From Betaproteobacteria bacterium (GTDB lineage Bacteria; Pseudomonadota; Gammaproteobacteria; Burkholderiales; SG8-39): 64,000 nucleotides of DNA. The stretch lies in NCBI GenBank assembly GCA_022340285.1, contig JAJDOG010000097.1, forward strand, positions 1-64,000, written 5' to 3'. How positions within the stretch are numbered: position 1 is the first letter of the stretch; the number at the start of each line of letters is the position of its first letter. The position numbers and the translations under genes are program-made. The notes under the pieces were generated by a model. That model made no database searches. It was not told the origin of the DNA and saw only the letters and a list, made by a program, of their open reading frames with translations. Below are positions 9,899 to 17,972 of this stretch, piece by piece.

Positions 9899-10873
9899 TC
9901 ACTTCTTATAGCGTGCGGCGGCCGCCTCGAGCTGGCCCTGTACCGCCCGGCGCAGCTCCGCCGGCTCGAGCACCTCGACTTCCGGACCATGCCGCAGGAT
10001 ATCCATGACGAGCTCCCGCGGATCCGCGTAAGGGAGCTCGAGCACGTAGCTCCCGTTCTTCTCGAATTGCCCCTTCTGCTGCGGATGCCATTGCTCGGCG
10101 CCGACCCAGCGGGCGCGCTCGGGCGTGAAGCGCAGCTTCGCCCACGCGGTCGCGCGGCCCGAGAAGATGCCGTATCCGCTGGCAAGGATTTCGTCCAGCT
10201 CGCTGTCCGGGACGGTCTTCGCGGCCTTGTCGAGTAGGCGCGCGCGCTGGATCGCATCCAGCGAGAAGCTGCGTAGATCGTTGCGCAGATGACACCAGGC
10301 ATCCACGTACCAGTTCTCGCGGTAATGGACGAGTCGCTGCGGCGAGATCTCGCGCGACGTGGTTTGATCGGATCCACGGCCGCGGTACACGATGTCGAGC
10401 CGCTTACGACCGAGCACCCCGCTCGCCGCACTCTCGAAGTGCGGCAACTGCACGGCGCGCGCGCCGAGATGAAGGATCCGGATGCGCCGCTCGATCTCGT
10501 CCGCGGAATGCTCGCCCGAACCGAGCAGCGTACGCAGCCGTGCAAGCAGCGGCTTCACGTGCGGCTCGAGGAGACCGGGCTGCAAACCGACGAGCAGGTG
10601 CTGCATCGTGAGGAGCGCGCGGATCTCCGAGGCGTTGAACCAGAGTCCCGGGAGCTCGTAGCGCGGCGCGTCCGGCAGCGCCGCGACGTAACGGTAACCG
10701 CGACGCTCCCGGTCCCATTCGATCGGCGCATGCAACCGGTCGCGCAGGTACTCCAGATCGCGCTTGAACGTGGCCAGCGAGACGTCGAGCGCGCTGAGGA
10801 AATCCTGGACCGGAACGGTTCCCTTCCGGGTGATGAGCTGGTGGATCTTGTAGAAGCGCTCGGTGCGGTCCAT
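9899..10873 (-). CDS. WYL-domain transcriptional regulator (YafY/DeoR-like helix-turn-helix)
   Basis: 324 residues. The N-terminal 60 residues form a winged helix (RFYKIHQLITRKGTVPVQDF, then LDVSLATFKRDLEYLRDRL). The centre and C-terminus are a WYL domain whose name motif reads WYVDAWC, followed by the WCX C-terminal extension. WYL regulators bind nucleic-acid-like or other small ligands and often respond to DNA damage or phage. Its position directly before the small membrane protein and recCBD makes control of that operon possible but unproven. Confidence 0.85.
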   Translation of the reverse strand: MDRTERFYKIHQLITRKGTVPVQDFLSALDVSLATFKRDLEYLRDRLHAPIEWDRERRGYRYVAALPDAPRYELPGLWFNASEIRALLTMQHLLVGLQPGLLEPHVKPLLARLRTLLGSGEHSADEIERRIRILHLGARAVQLPHFESAASGVLGRKRLDIVYRGRGSDQTTSREISPQRLVHYRENWYVDAWCHLRNDLRSFSLDAIQRARLLDKAAKTVPDSELDEILASGYGIFSGRATAWAKLRFTPERARWVGAEQWHPQQKGQFEKNGSYVLELPYADPRELVMDILRHGPEVEVLEPAELRRAVQGQLEAAAARYKK

Positions 10874-10940
10874 GCGCGAATCCTAGCAGGCCGGCGACTC
10901 TCGATAGCGTGTCAGCGGCAATGCCCTGCGCAATGTTCTC

Positions 10941-10987
10941 TCCCCTCCTTTTCAAGGAGGGGTGGCTGCGAAGCGGACCGGGTGGTT
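10941..10987. repeat. Dispersed 47-bp hairpin repeat, copy 1 (probable hynL terminator)
   Basis: The perfect stem CCCCTCCTT-TTC-AAGGAGGGG is followed by GTGGCTGCGAAGC and a GGGTGGTT tail. It recurs nearly identically at 34387-34433. This copy lies between the end of hynL and the start of the WYL gene and could end the hydrogenase transcript. The rest of 10874-11119 shows no gene. Confidence 0.7.
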
Positions 10988-11119
10988 AGGTTTCGACGGG
11001 TCAGCGAAACCATGCCCGTCCGGCCCCTGAGGCCGCAAACGCCCTCGAGGACGCGCCCTGCGGCACCGTAAGCCCGACACGGGCTGGCTCGCCCCACTCG
11101 AAACAGGCGGGAGAAGGGA

Positions 11120-12892
11120 TCAGTTGACCTTGACCTGTACGAGGTCCTCGCCGTTCGGGCCCGCGACGTGCACGGCGCAGGCGATGCAGGGATCGAAGCT
11201 GTGGATCGTGCGCAGGATCTCGAGCGGCTGCGTGACTTCGGCGAGCCGCGTCCCCTTGAGCGCCGCCTCGTAAGCCCCGTCCTGGCCTTTCGGGTCGCGC
11301 GGTCCGGCATTCCAGGTCGAAGGCACGACCGCCTGATAGTTCGCGATCTTGCCGTCGCGGATGACGATCCAGTGCGCAAGACCGCCGCGCGGCGCCTCCG
11401 TGAAACCCGCTCCCTTCGCTTCCTTCGGCCACGTGGTCGGGTCCCAGAGCGTCTCGTTGAACGTGCGTACGTCGCCCGCCTTGATGTTGGCGACGAGCTG
11501 GTTGTACCAGCCCTGCATCCAGTCTGCGATCAGCTTCGTCTCTAGCGTGCGAGCCGCGGTCCGACCGAGCGTGGAGAAGAGCGCCTGAACCGGAACGTCG
11601 AGGTGCTTGAGCGTCATGTCGACCAAGCCCTTTGCCTCCGGGTTGCCTGTCGCGACCAGCATCAGCATCCTGGCGAGCGGACCGACCTCCACCGCATTAC
11701 CCTTCCAGCGCGGCGACTTGAGCCACGAGTAGGACTGCTCGACGTCGAGGTGCTCGTACGGCGGCTTGGGCCCCGTGTAGTTGAGCGTGGTCTCGCCCGC
11801 GTAGGGGTGGAGCCCCATTTCCTTTCCGCCGGAGTAGTCGTACCAGGAGTGGGCGACGAACTCCTGAATCTGATCTTCCGCATCGAGATCGACCTCGTGC
11901 ACCTTGGAGAGGTCCCGGTTCAGGATGACGCCGCGCGGAATCTTGAAGCTCTTGATATCGAACATGCTCTTGTCCGGAAAGTCGCCGTACGTGAGGAAGT
12001 TGCCGAGCCCCTCCCCGATCGCGCCCCAATCCTTGTAGAAGCCCGCGATCGCCAGCGTGTCCGGGACGTAGACCTGGTCGACGAAGTTCTGCATCGAGTT
12101 GATGATGTTCTGTATCCGTTGCAGTCCCACGACGTTCAGCGCAGTGCCCGACTCGCCGCCGCGGAATCCGGACGCGGCGCCGCCGTGCTGCACCTGGGTG
12201 CTGATTGCCGACGGTGCGCCGCCGACCAGGAAGTTCGGATGCGGATTCTTGCCGCCGAATATCGTGTGGATCTGCACCACATCGCGCTGCCATGCGAGTG
12301 CCTCGAGGTAATGCGCGACGGCCATGAGGTTCGCTTCGGGCGGCAACTTGTACGCCGGATGTCCCCAGTAGCCGTTCGCGAAGATGCCGAGCTGCCCGCC
12401 CTCGACGAATTTCTTCACTCGCTGCTGTACATCCGAGAAATACCCCGGCGACGATTTGGCGTACTTGGAGATGCTCTGCGCGAGCTCCGACGTCGCCTTC
12501 GGATCGGCCTTGAGCGCCGCCACCACATCCACCCAGTCGAGCGCGTGCAGGTGATAGAAATGCATGACGTGATCGTGCACGTACTGTGCGGCGATCATCA
12601 GGTTGCGAATCAGCTGCGCGTTGGGGGGGATCTCGTACTTGAGCGCGTTCTCGACAGCACGCACCGACGCGATGCCGTGCACGAGCGTGCACACGCCGCA
12701 GATGCGCTGCGCGAACGCCCAGGCATCGCGTGGATCGCGCCCTCGCAGGATGATCTCGATGCCGCGAACCATCGTCCCGGAAGACGAGGCGCGCGTGATG
12801 GTTCCGCCCGGATCTGTGTCGGCTTCGATGCGCAGATGGCCCTCGATGCGGGTGACCGGGTCGACGACGATGCGTTGGGCTTGGGCACTCAT
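11120..12892 (-). CDS. hynL: [NiFe]-hydrogenase large subunit (Isp-type, HynL)
   Basis: 590 residues. It carries the Ni-Fe(CN)2CO centre that oxidises H2. Both nickel-ligand pairs are present: RICGVC (C65, C68) and DPCIACAVH (C569, C572, H575). After the His comes a 15-residue tail (VAGPNGEDLVQVKVN) that the maturation protease should remove once nickel is in. Last gene of the hynS-isp1-isp2-hynL unit; its ATG overlaps the isp2 stop (ATGA). Gene order and sequence place it with the HynSL/Isp enzymes (group 1e) known from purple sulfur bacteria. Subgroup assignment rests on the Isp neighbours. Confidence 0.95.
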   Translation of the reverse strand: MSAQAQRIVVDPVTRIEGHLRIEADTDPGGTITRASSSGTMVRGIEIILRGRDPRDAWAFAQRICGVCTLVHGIASVRAVENALKYEIPPNAQLIRNLMIAAQYVHDHVMHFYHLHALDWVDVVAALKADPKATSELAQSISKYAKSSPGYFSDVQQRVKKFVEGGQLGIFANGYWGHPAYKLPPEANLMAVAHYLEALAWQRDVVQIHTIFGGKNPHPNFLVGGAPSAISTQVQHGGAASGFRGGESGTALNVVGLQRIQNIINSMQNFVDQVYVPDTLAIAGFYKDWGAIGEGLGNFLTYGDFPDKSMFDIKSFKIPRGVILNRDLSKVHEVDLDAEDQIQEFVAHSWYDYSGGKEMGLHPYAGETTLNYTGPKPPYEHLDVEQSYSWLKSPRWKGNAVEVGPLARMLMLVATGNPEAKGLVDMTLKHLDVPVQALFSTLGRTAARTLETKLIADWMQGWYNQLVANIKAGDVRTFNETLWDPTTWPKEAKGAGFTEAPRGGLAHWIVIRDGKIANYQAVVPSTWNAGPRDPKGQDGAYEAALKGTRLAEVTQPLEILRTIHSFDPCIACAVHVAGPNGEDLVQVKVN

Positions 12893-14256
12893 GCGGCTTT
12901 CCCTTCAAGGTTGTCCGCGACCATCTCGAGCAGGCTGTTCATCTTCTTGTCCCACTTGAAGTGGGCCTGCCCGTCATCGAAGGTCTGGCGGCAATTCGCG
13001 CAGCTCGTGACCGGCAGCTCGGCGCCGGTCTCCTCGATCTGGTTCATCTTGAGCTGGAACACCTTGTAGCGGATCGGATCGGCGCGGTGGATGGTCACGA
13101 CGCCGCCGCCACCTCCGCAGCACCAGTTGAGCCCCTTCCCCGGCTCCATCTCGCGGAGCTCGACCCCGAGCGCCGCAAGCACGTCGCGCGGCGCCTCGAT
13201 CGCGCCCCCGCGACGGGCGATCTGGCAGGGATCGTGGAAGGTCACCGACTTGCCGAGCTTCTTGAGCTTCAGCTTGCCGCTCTTGGTGTTCTCAGCCAGG
13301 AATTCGGCGATGTGCATGACCCGGAACGGCAGCGGTTTTCCGTACATGTTCGCGCCCGACCAGCGCAGCGCCCCATACGCGTGCCCGCACTCCGGTAGGA
13401 CCAGTGTCTTTGCGCCGCACGCGATCGCCGCATTGATGAGCTTCAGGCTCATGTCTTTCTGCCATTCGGCGTTGCCCGAGAGCAGTCCGAAGTTGGTCGC
13501 CTCGTACCCATCGAGCCGGAACGTCCAGTCGACTCCGAGATGATTCATGATCCGCGCAGTCGCCACGATCGAGTCCGGGTACTTCATGATCTCGATCGAC
13601 GACATGGTGCACATCACGTCGGCCTTCTCCTTGTCGACCGGAATCTCCACCTCGTGGTCGTCGGCGAGCCACTCGATGCGGTCCTTGAAGACCTTGGGCG
13701 TCGCGCCAAGCGGGCTGCCTTCCTTCTCGGCACGCTCGGCGACGGCCCAGAGCTCGTGCGGCACCAGCCCAGACTTCGCCATGCCATGCCGGGCGAGCGA
13801 GACGAGGCTTGCGATGTCGATGCCCATCGGGCACATGAGCGAGCAGCGTCCACATACCGTGCAGGAGTCGTAGATGAGCTCCTGCCACTCCTCCAGGCGC
13901 TCCACCGTGATCTTCCCCTTGAGATTCAAGGTGCGGTACAGCCATGCGAACGGCCCGTACTCGCGCTTGTAGGCTTGCTTGAACGGCTCGAGCTTCCAGA
14001 TCGGCGTGTACTTCGGATTCTCGGTCGTGACGTAGAAATGGCAGGCGTCGGCGCACATGCCGCAGTGGATGCACGACTCCATGTAGATCGCGGCGGTGCG
14101 GCCGAAGTCCTTCACGAAGTTCTGCATTGCGCGCTTGACGCGCTCCGCGTCCGGCACGTCGCCCTGCTTGTCGTAGCGCGCCGCAGGCTTCTTCACCGAC
14201 ACGCGCGGCGACTCGAGCTCGAGCGGGTGCTCCTGGTTGACGTCTGCAGCGCTCAT
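12889..14256 (-). CDS. isp2: Isp2-type iron-sulfur protein (HdrD-like, CCG domains)
   Basis: 455 residues, cytoplasmic. Two ferredoxin-type [4Fe-4S] motifs (CIHCGMCADAC and CTVCGRCSLMCP, within residues 50-130) precede two HdrD/GlpC-like CCG regions (LPECGHAYGALRW, then FHDPCQIARRG with NWCCGGGGG and SCANCRQ). The family passes electrons between the Isp1 haem protein and soluble or disulfide-type acceptors. AAGGAG sits 8 nt before the start, which overlaps the isp1 stop as ATGA. An in-frame extension to 14595 lies inside isp1 and is not used. Confidence 0.9.
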   Translation of the reverse strand: MSAADVNQEHPLELESPRVSVKKPAARYDKQGDVPDAERVKRAMQNFVKDFGRTAAIYMESCIHCGMCADACHFYVTTENPKYTPIWKLEPFKQAYKREYGPFAWLYRTLNLKGKITVERLEEWQELIYDSCTVCGRCSLMCPMGIDIASLVSLARHGMAKSGLVPHELWAVAERAEKEGSPLGATPKVFKDRIEWLADDHEVEIPVDKEKADVMCTMSSIEIMKYPDSIVATARIMNHLGVDWTFRLDGYEATNFGLLSGNAEWQKDMSLKLINAAIACGAKTLVLPECGHAYGALRWSGANMYGKPLPFRVMHIAEFLAENTKSGKLKLKKLGKSVTFHDPCQIARRGGAIEAPRDVLAALGVELREMEPGKGLNWCCGGGGGVVTIHRADPIRYKVFQLKMNQIEETGAELPVTSCANCRQTFDDGQAHFKWDKKMNSLLEMVADNLEGKAA

Positions 14257-14939
14257 AGCGAGGCTCCTTTGCGCTCGAACTGCATCCCCTCGGTCCCCCG
14301 GGAAAGAAAGACGGTGAACGCATGCATCAGCTTGCCGAACGGGAACCAGACGAGCAGCAGCTCCATCGAGAGCAGATGCACGGCGATCAGTGTCTGATAG
14401 GGCGCGCCGACGTGGCCGTAAGCGAGCATGCCCGTCACGACCGGCGCGATCGTGACAAACCAGCTGAAGTAGTCGTCGAAGTTCGAGATCAGCCGCTTGA
14501 CGGGACTCACGATGCGATGAATCAGCACCGCGATCAGCGCCGCCACCGTCACGGCGCCGAAGAAGTTGATGACTCCGCCGGAGAAGTACGGCCACTGCAC
14601 CCCGAACACCTGCTGAAAATTGACCCCGAGCACGCCCTTGAACACGTCCTCGAAGAACAGGATATGCGGCAGGTAGAACAGGAGCGCGACGAGGAACCCG
14701 ATGTGAAACGTGTAGCCCAGCACTTCAGTGAACGCGGTGCTGCGCAGAAACTCCTTGCGCGGCCACGAACGGGTGATGATGAGCCGCAACCCCTTCCATG
14801 TGGAGGGATTGCGCGGCTCGGAGAGATCGGGCTTGGCACGCAGCAAGATCACGCCGACGAGCTTCCACAGCACGCCGATCACGAAAATGGTGACCGCCCA
14901 TTGGAGCCCCGGCCCGCGCGCGAACGTAAGTAGATCCAT
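14253..14939 (-). CDS. isp1: Isp1-type membrane b-cytochrome (NarI-like gamma subunit)
   Basis: 228 residues with five hydrophobic helices, like the NarI/DsrM family of dihaem quinone-reactive subunits. Candidate haem His residues lie in the helices (FHIGFLVAL, LIHRIV, HLLSMELLL). It should anchor HynSL to the membrane and exchange electrons with quinone and Isp2. It starts 1 nt after the hynS stop with AAGGGGA upstream. It is not the Hup/HyaC type of cytochrome found with group 1d enzymes. Haem number and quinone site cannot be settled by eye. Confidence 0.88.
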   Translation of the reverse strand: MDLLTFARGPGLQWAVTIFVIGVLWKLVGVILLRAKPDLSEPRNPSTWKGLRLIITRSWPRKEFLRSTAFTEVLGYTFHIGFLVALLFYLPHILFFEDVFKGVLGVNFQQVFGVQWPYFSGGVINFFGAVTVAALIAVLIHRIVSPVKRLISNFDDYFSWFVTIAPVVTGMLAYGHVGAPYQTLIAVHLLSMELLLVWFPFGKLMHAFTVFLSRGTEGMQFERKGASL

Positions 14940-14940
14940 G

Positions 14941-16032
14941 TCAGTCCCCTTTCGCGATCTTGTCCTGACGACGGCGGGCGGCGTACGCGGCTGCCGCGCC
15001 GACGGCGACGCCCACCGCAGCGGCGCCGCCTAGCGTCGCCGCGCTGCCCCACTGCCCCACCGGGAGCGCCTTGTAGAAGCTGCCCTTGTCCCAGAAGTCG
15101 GGCTCGGAGCAGCCGAGGCAGCCATGGCCCGACTGGATCGGAAAGCTCGTGCCGGCGTTCCATTTCACCGTCGCGCAGGCGTTGTACGTGACCGGCCCCT
15201 TGCAGCCGAGCTCGTACAGGCACCAGCCGTTGCGCGCGCCCTCGTCGTCGAATGTCTTGGCGAAGAGCCCCTGATCGTAGAACGGCCGGCGATAGCAGCG
15301 ATCGTGGATAGTGTCGCCGAAGAAGGCCTTGGGGCGGCCGAGCGCATCGAGCTCGGGCAACGAACCGAAGGTGAGGAAGTGTGCGAGCACGCCCGTGAGC
15401 ACGACGGGAATCGGCGGGCAGCCGGGAATGTTCACGATCGGTTTGTCCTTGATGACGTCCGACACCGCACGCGCGCCGGTCGGATTCGGGTTCGCCTTCG
15501 GGATCCCGCCGAACGACGCGCACGTGCCAACCGCGATGATCGCCGCAGCGCCCTTTGCCGCCTCGGTGAGCCAGGAAAGGTTGGTTTGCCCGCCGATGGT
15601 GGAGTAGGCGCCGTCGAGCCCGGTTGCCACCGATCCGTCCACGAGCAGCAGGTACTTGCCCGCGTTGTCCTTCATCGCCTGTTCGCGTGCCGCCTCGGAC
15701 TGATGGCCGGCCGCCGCCATCAGCGTCTCGTGGTAGTCGAGCGAGATCATGTCGAAGATCATTCCCTCGATCGTCGGCGTGTGTGACCGGGTGATCGACT
15801 CGGTGCAGCCCGTGCACTCCTGGAACGGAAACCACAGCACGGAGGGCCGTTTGGCCTGCGCCATCGCCTGCGCCATCACCAGCCCCATCGACGGCGGCAA
15901 AGCCATCATCGAGGCCAGCGCGGAGGCGAACTTGAGGAACGCGCGCCGGCTCACGCCGCGCGCCGCCAGACGCTCGCCGAGGGTGGCTTCGTGCGCGTCC
16001 CCTGCATCACGTGGTTTCATCGAATCGGGCAT
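14941..16032 (-). CDS. hynS: [NiFe]-hydrogenase small subunit, Tat-exported (HynS)
   Basis: 363 residues. A Tat signal (SRRAFLKFASAL, from residue 28) exports the folded dimer. The proximal cluster motif is ECTGCTES (C73, C76), the standard four-Cys type, not the six-Cys form of oxygen-tolerant group 1d enzymes. Other cluster motifs are GTCASFGGIPKANPNPTGA, NIPGCPP, CLYELGCKGPVTYNAC and GHGCLGCSEPDFWD. A Gly/Ala-rich hydrophobic segment near residues 330-355 is a C-terminal membrane anchor. AGGGGGA lies before the ATG. Probable periplasmic face, coupled to isp1-isp2-hynL. Confidence 0.95.
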   Translation of the reverse strand: MPDSMKPRDAGDAHEATLGERLAARGVSRRAFLKFASALASMMALPPSMGLVMAQAMAQAKRPSVLWFPFQECTGCTESITRSHTPTIEGMIFDMISLDYHETLMAAAGHQSEAAREQAMKDNAGKYLLLVDGSVATGLDGAYSTIGGQTNLSWLTEAAKGAAAIIAVGTCASFGGIPKANPNPTGARAVSDVIKDKPIVNIPGCPPIPVVLTGVLAHFLTFGSLPELDALGRPKAFFGDTIHDRCYRRPFYDQGLFAKTFDDEGARNGWCLYELGCKGPVTYNACATVKWNAGTSFPIQSGHGCLGCSEPDFWDKGSFYKALPVGQWGSAATLGGAAAVGVAVGAAAAYAARRRQDKIAKGD

Positions 16033-16059
16033 GGTTCCCCCTCTCGCGGGTTGGCGTTG

Positions 16060-16512
16060 CTAATCGTCGCTTTCGTTGGCATCGCTCGCGTCTGGCACGA
16101 GCACCCGGCGCAGCTGGGCGCCGCCTTCGCGAACGTCTTCGATGTGGCTCTTGAGGATTTCCGGACAGACGGTGACCTCGATGAATTCGGCGACGGTCTC
16201 GCCCGATTCGTTGTGGTGCCGGGTCCACCACACACCGGGATAGACCGTCTCGACGACCTCGGTGGGTCCCGCGGCATCGATCGCGACCCGGACCGCGCCG
16301 GCGGCGAGCACCTCCTCGAGCTGGGCCCGATCGCCCGATGTGAGCGGCATGGCGCGCAGGTCGATCATTCCCTGGCTGCCGTCGGACGCCAGCCGCTCGA
16401 GCAGGTCCGCGATCTCGTGCAGGATTGCTGACGCGTTGCCGGATGGATCGCTTCCTGGCTGGTCCGCTGACGCTCCGATCACCGTGACCGCAATGTCCTT
16501 GAGGCCGCTCAT
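16060..16512 (-). CDS. hupH: Hydrogenase expression protein with HupH/HyaF C-terminal domain
   Basis: 150 residues. The pattern MPLTSGDRAQLEEVLAAG, AIDAAGPTEVVETVYPGVWW and FIEVTVCPEIL is that of the HupH/HyaF C-terminal region. Homologues assist assembly of the small subunit or its iron-sulfur clusters. It is shorter than full HupH or HyaF (about 280 residues), so only one domain is present. The start at 16512 overlaps the hynD stop (ATGA). Exact role of single-domain forms is not established. Confidence 0.8.
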   Translation of the reverse strand: MSGLKDIAVTVIGASADQPGSDPSGNASAILHEIADLLERLASDGSQGMIDLRAMPLTSGDRAQLEEVLAAGAVRVAIDAAGPTEVVETVYPGVWWTRHHNESGETVAEFIEVTVCPEILKSHIEDVREGGAQLRRVLVPDASDANESDD

Positions 16513-16991
16513 GCGTTCCACCTCGCGATGATCTCCAGGGTTTGCGTGCACGCCTGCGAGATGCCCTCGGCGACGCGCGGGCTGAGTGCATCGCCCCATC
16601 CGAGCTCGTGCGGCTGGATGCCGATGAGCGCGCGGCGTTCCGGCAGACGCCCGGCCAATGCCGCGACGGCCATCAAATCTTGAAGCCCCACCTCGTGCAC
16701 GCTGCGCTTGCGTGCCGAACCGAGGAAGTCGTCCATCGCTTCTCCTTCGAACACCCGCACTGCGCCCGCTTCCGCGCCGAAATCGGCGGCATCGATGACC
16801 ACGACGGCATCGCTTTCCTCGATCGGTCCGGCGAGCGTGAACGACAGTGTGCCGCCGTCCATGTAGTCGATGCCGGAGCGATCGGCGGCGCCGGCCTGCA
16901 ATTGGCGGACGGCGTGGACCCCGGCTCCCTCGTCGCTCAGCAGGGTGTTGCCGATGCCGAGCACGAGAACCCGGTCCGTCTTGTATGCCAT
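16509..16991 (-). CDS. hynD: Hydrogenase maturation endopeptidase (HynD/HupD/HyaD family)
   Basis: 160 residues. Family motifs LVLGIGNTLLSDEGAGVHAV and VIDAADFGAEAG carry the conserved Glu and Asp that bind the large-subunit nickel; the His of SVHEVGLQDLM completes the site. It cuts the C-terminal tail of HynL after His. First gene of the structural block, 43 nt downstream of the predicted transcription start, with GGGGGAA before the ATG. Confidence 0.92.
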   Translation of the reverse strand: MAYKTDRVLVLGIGNTLLSDEGAGVHAVRQLQAGAADRSGIDYMDGGTLSFTLAGPIEESDAVVVIDAADFGAEAGAVRVFEGEAMDDFLGSARKRSVHEVGLQDLMAVAALAGRLPERRALIGIQPHELGWGDALSPRVAEGISQACTQTLEIIARWNA

Positions 16992-17034
16992 CCGCTTCCC
17001 CCTCTTGCCGTCGCGCGTCGCGCTCCGCGCTTAT

Positions 17035-17083
17035 CTAGGAAAAGATATGACGCGCAGCGGTGGGCCGGCTTGACGCATGTCAA
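17035..17083 (-). promoter_or_regulatory. FNR/FixK-type class II promoter for hynD-hupH-hynS-isp1-isp2-hynL
   Basis: A perfect palindrome TTGACATGCGTCAA (17083-17070 on the minus strand) is centred at 17076.5. The -10 hexamer TATCTT is at 17047-17042, placing the start near 17035. The box centre is then at -41.5, the exact spacing of class II FNR/CRP-family activation, and no separate -35 is needed. The box overlaps the hupN stop codon. Which family member binds (FNR, FixK, DNR-like) cannot be told. Confidence 0.65.
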
Positions 17084-17961
17084 ACGGCATTTCCGCCTTC
17101 TCCGCGAGAACCGGTCATCACAGGCGCCGCCAAGGCGCCATCCGCCGGACTGCCAGCGAAGCCATCCACCAACCGGCGGATAGCCAGCGCCGCGAAGTAG
17201 CACGCTAGCGTGGAGGCGATCATTCCCACTCCGAAGATGAGCTCCTTGCCGTCGCCCCAGGCTTCGAGGCGCGGAGAAAACTGTCGGATCGCGCTCCACC
17301 CGGCGAGCCCTAGCGACAGGGTCACGATCGTGAGACCCATCGCGCGGGAGACGCTGCGCGCCCGCTCGTCGGCACGCCGCAAGAGCCTCGCGAGCCACAT
17401 GCCGTTCAGCCCGTCCACCAAAAGCATGCCGAGCGTGAACAGGAGGCCGAGCCCGATGGCATGGCCGAATCCACCGAAATGCGTCGCCGTCACGGCAATG
17501 AGCCCCGCCTGGCTGACGGTGTCGAATGAGATCGCGAACAGCGCACCGACCAGTGCCATCGCGAACGGATGCCGAGCGCGCTGAAGGCGGCCGAACACGC
17601 CGGACTTGAACCCGCGCGGGCGCACCATCTCGTCCGGTTTCGCAGCCAGCACGGCGTGCAGGTTTGCAAAACCGAGTGCGGTCAGGAACCCGATCGAAAT
17701 CCACGTGCCGACTGCCTCGAGCCAATGCGGTAACACCCAGGTCCGCGCCGCCGCACCGACCCCCAGCGCAACGCCGATCACGACCGCGCCGTGCCCGAGC
17801 GAAAAGAACGTGCCGCACCAGCGGGCGAGCCGTGGCCGCGCCGCATTGAAGCGGGTAAGACCGTCGATCGTCGCCAGATGATCGGCATCCATGCCGTGCT
17901 TCATGCCGAGCACGAGTGCCAGGAGCACCAGGGCCGGCCAGCTGTTCGGAAGCGTCTCCAC
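17080..17961 (-). CDS. hupN: High-affinity nickel permease (HoxN/NixA, NiCoT family)
   Basis: 293 residues with about eight membrane helices. The signature HGMDADHLATIDG binds the metal; LGHGAVVIG, FDTVSQAGLIA and GMLLVDGLNGMW are the other NiCoT motifs. It imports Ni for the hydrogenase. The GTG start at 17961 follows the hypX stop by 11 nt, with CGGAG 6 nt upstream. The frame is open far upstream inside hypX, but no start there fits the family. Its place between the maturation and structural genes points to nickel rather than cobalt. Confidence 0.9.
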   Translation of the reverse strand: METLPNSWPALVLLALVLGMKHGMDADHLATIDGLTRFNAARPRLARWCGTFFSLGHGAVVIGVALGVGAAARTWVLPHWLEAVGTWISIGFLTALGFANLHAVLAAKPDEMVRPRGFKSGVFGRLQRARHPFAMALVGALFAISFDTVSQAGLIAVTATHFGGFGHAIGLGLLFTLGMLLVDGLNGMWLARLLRRADERARSVSRAMGLTIVTLSLGLAGWSAIRQFSPRLEAWGDGKELIFGVGMIASTLACYFAALAIRRLVDGFAGSPADGALAAPVMTGSRGEGGNAV

Positions 17962-17972
17962 GAGGTTCTCCG

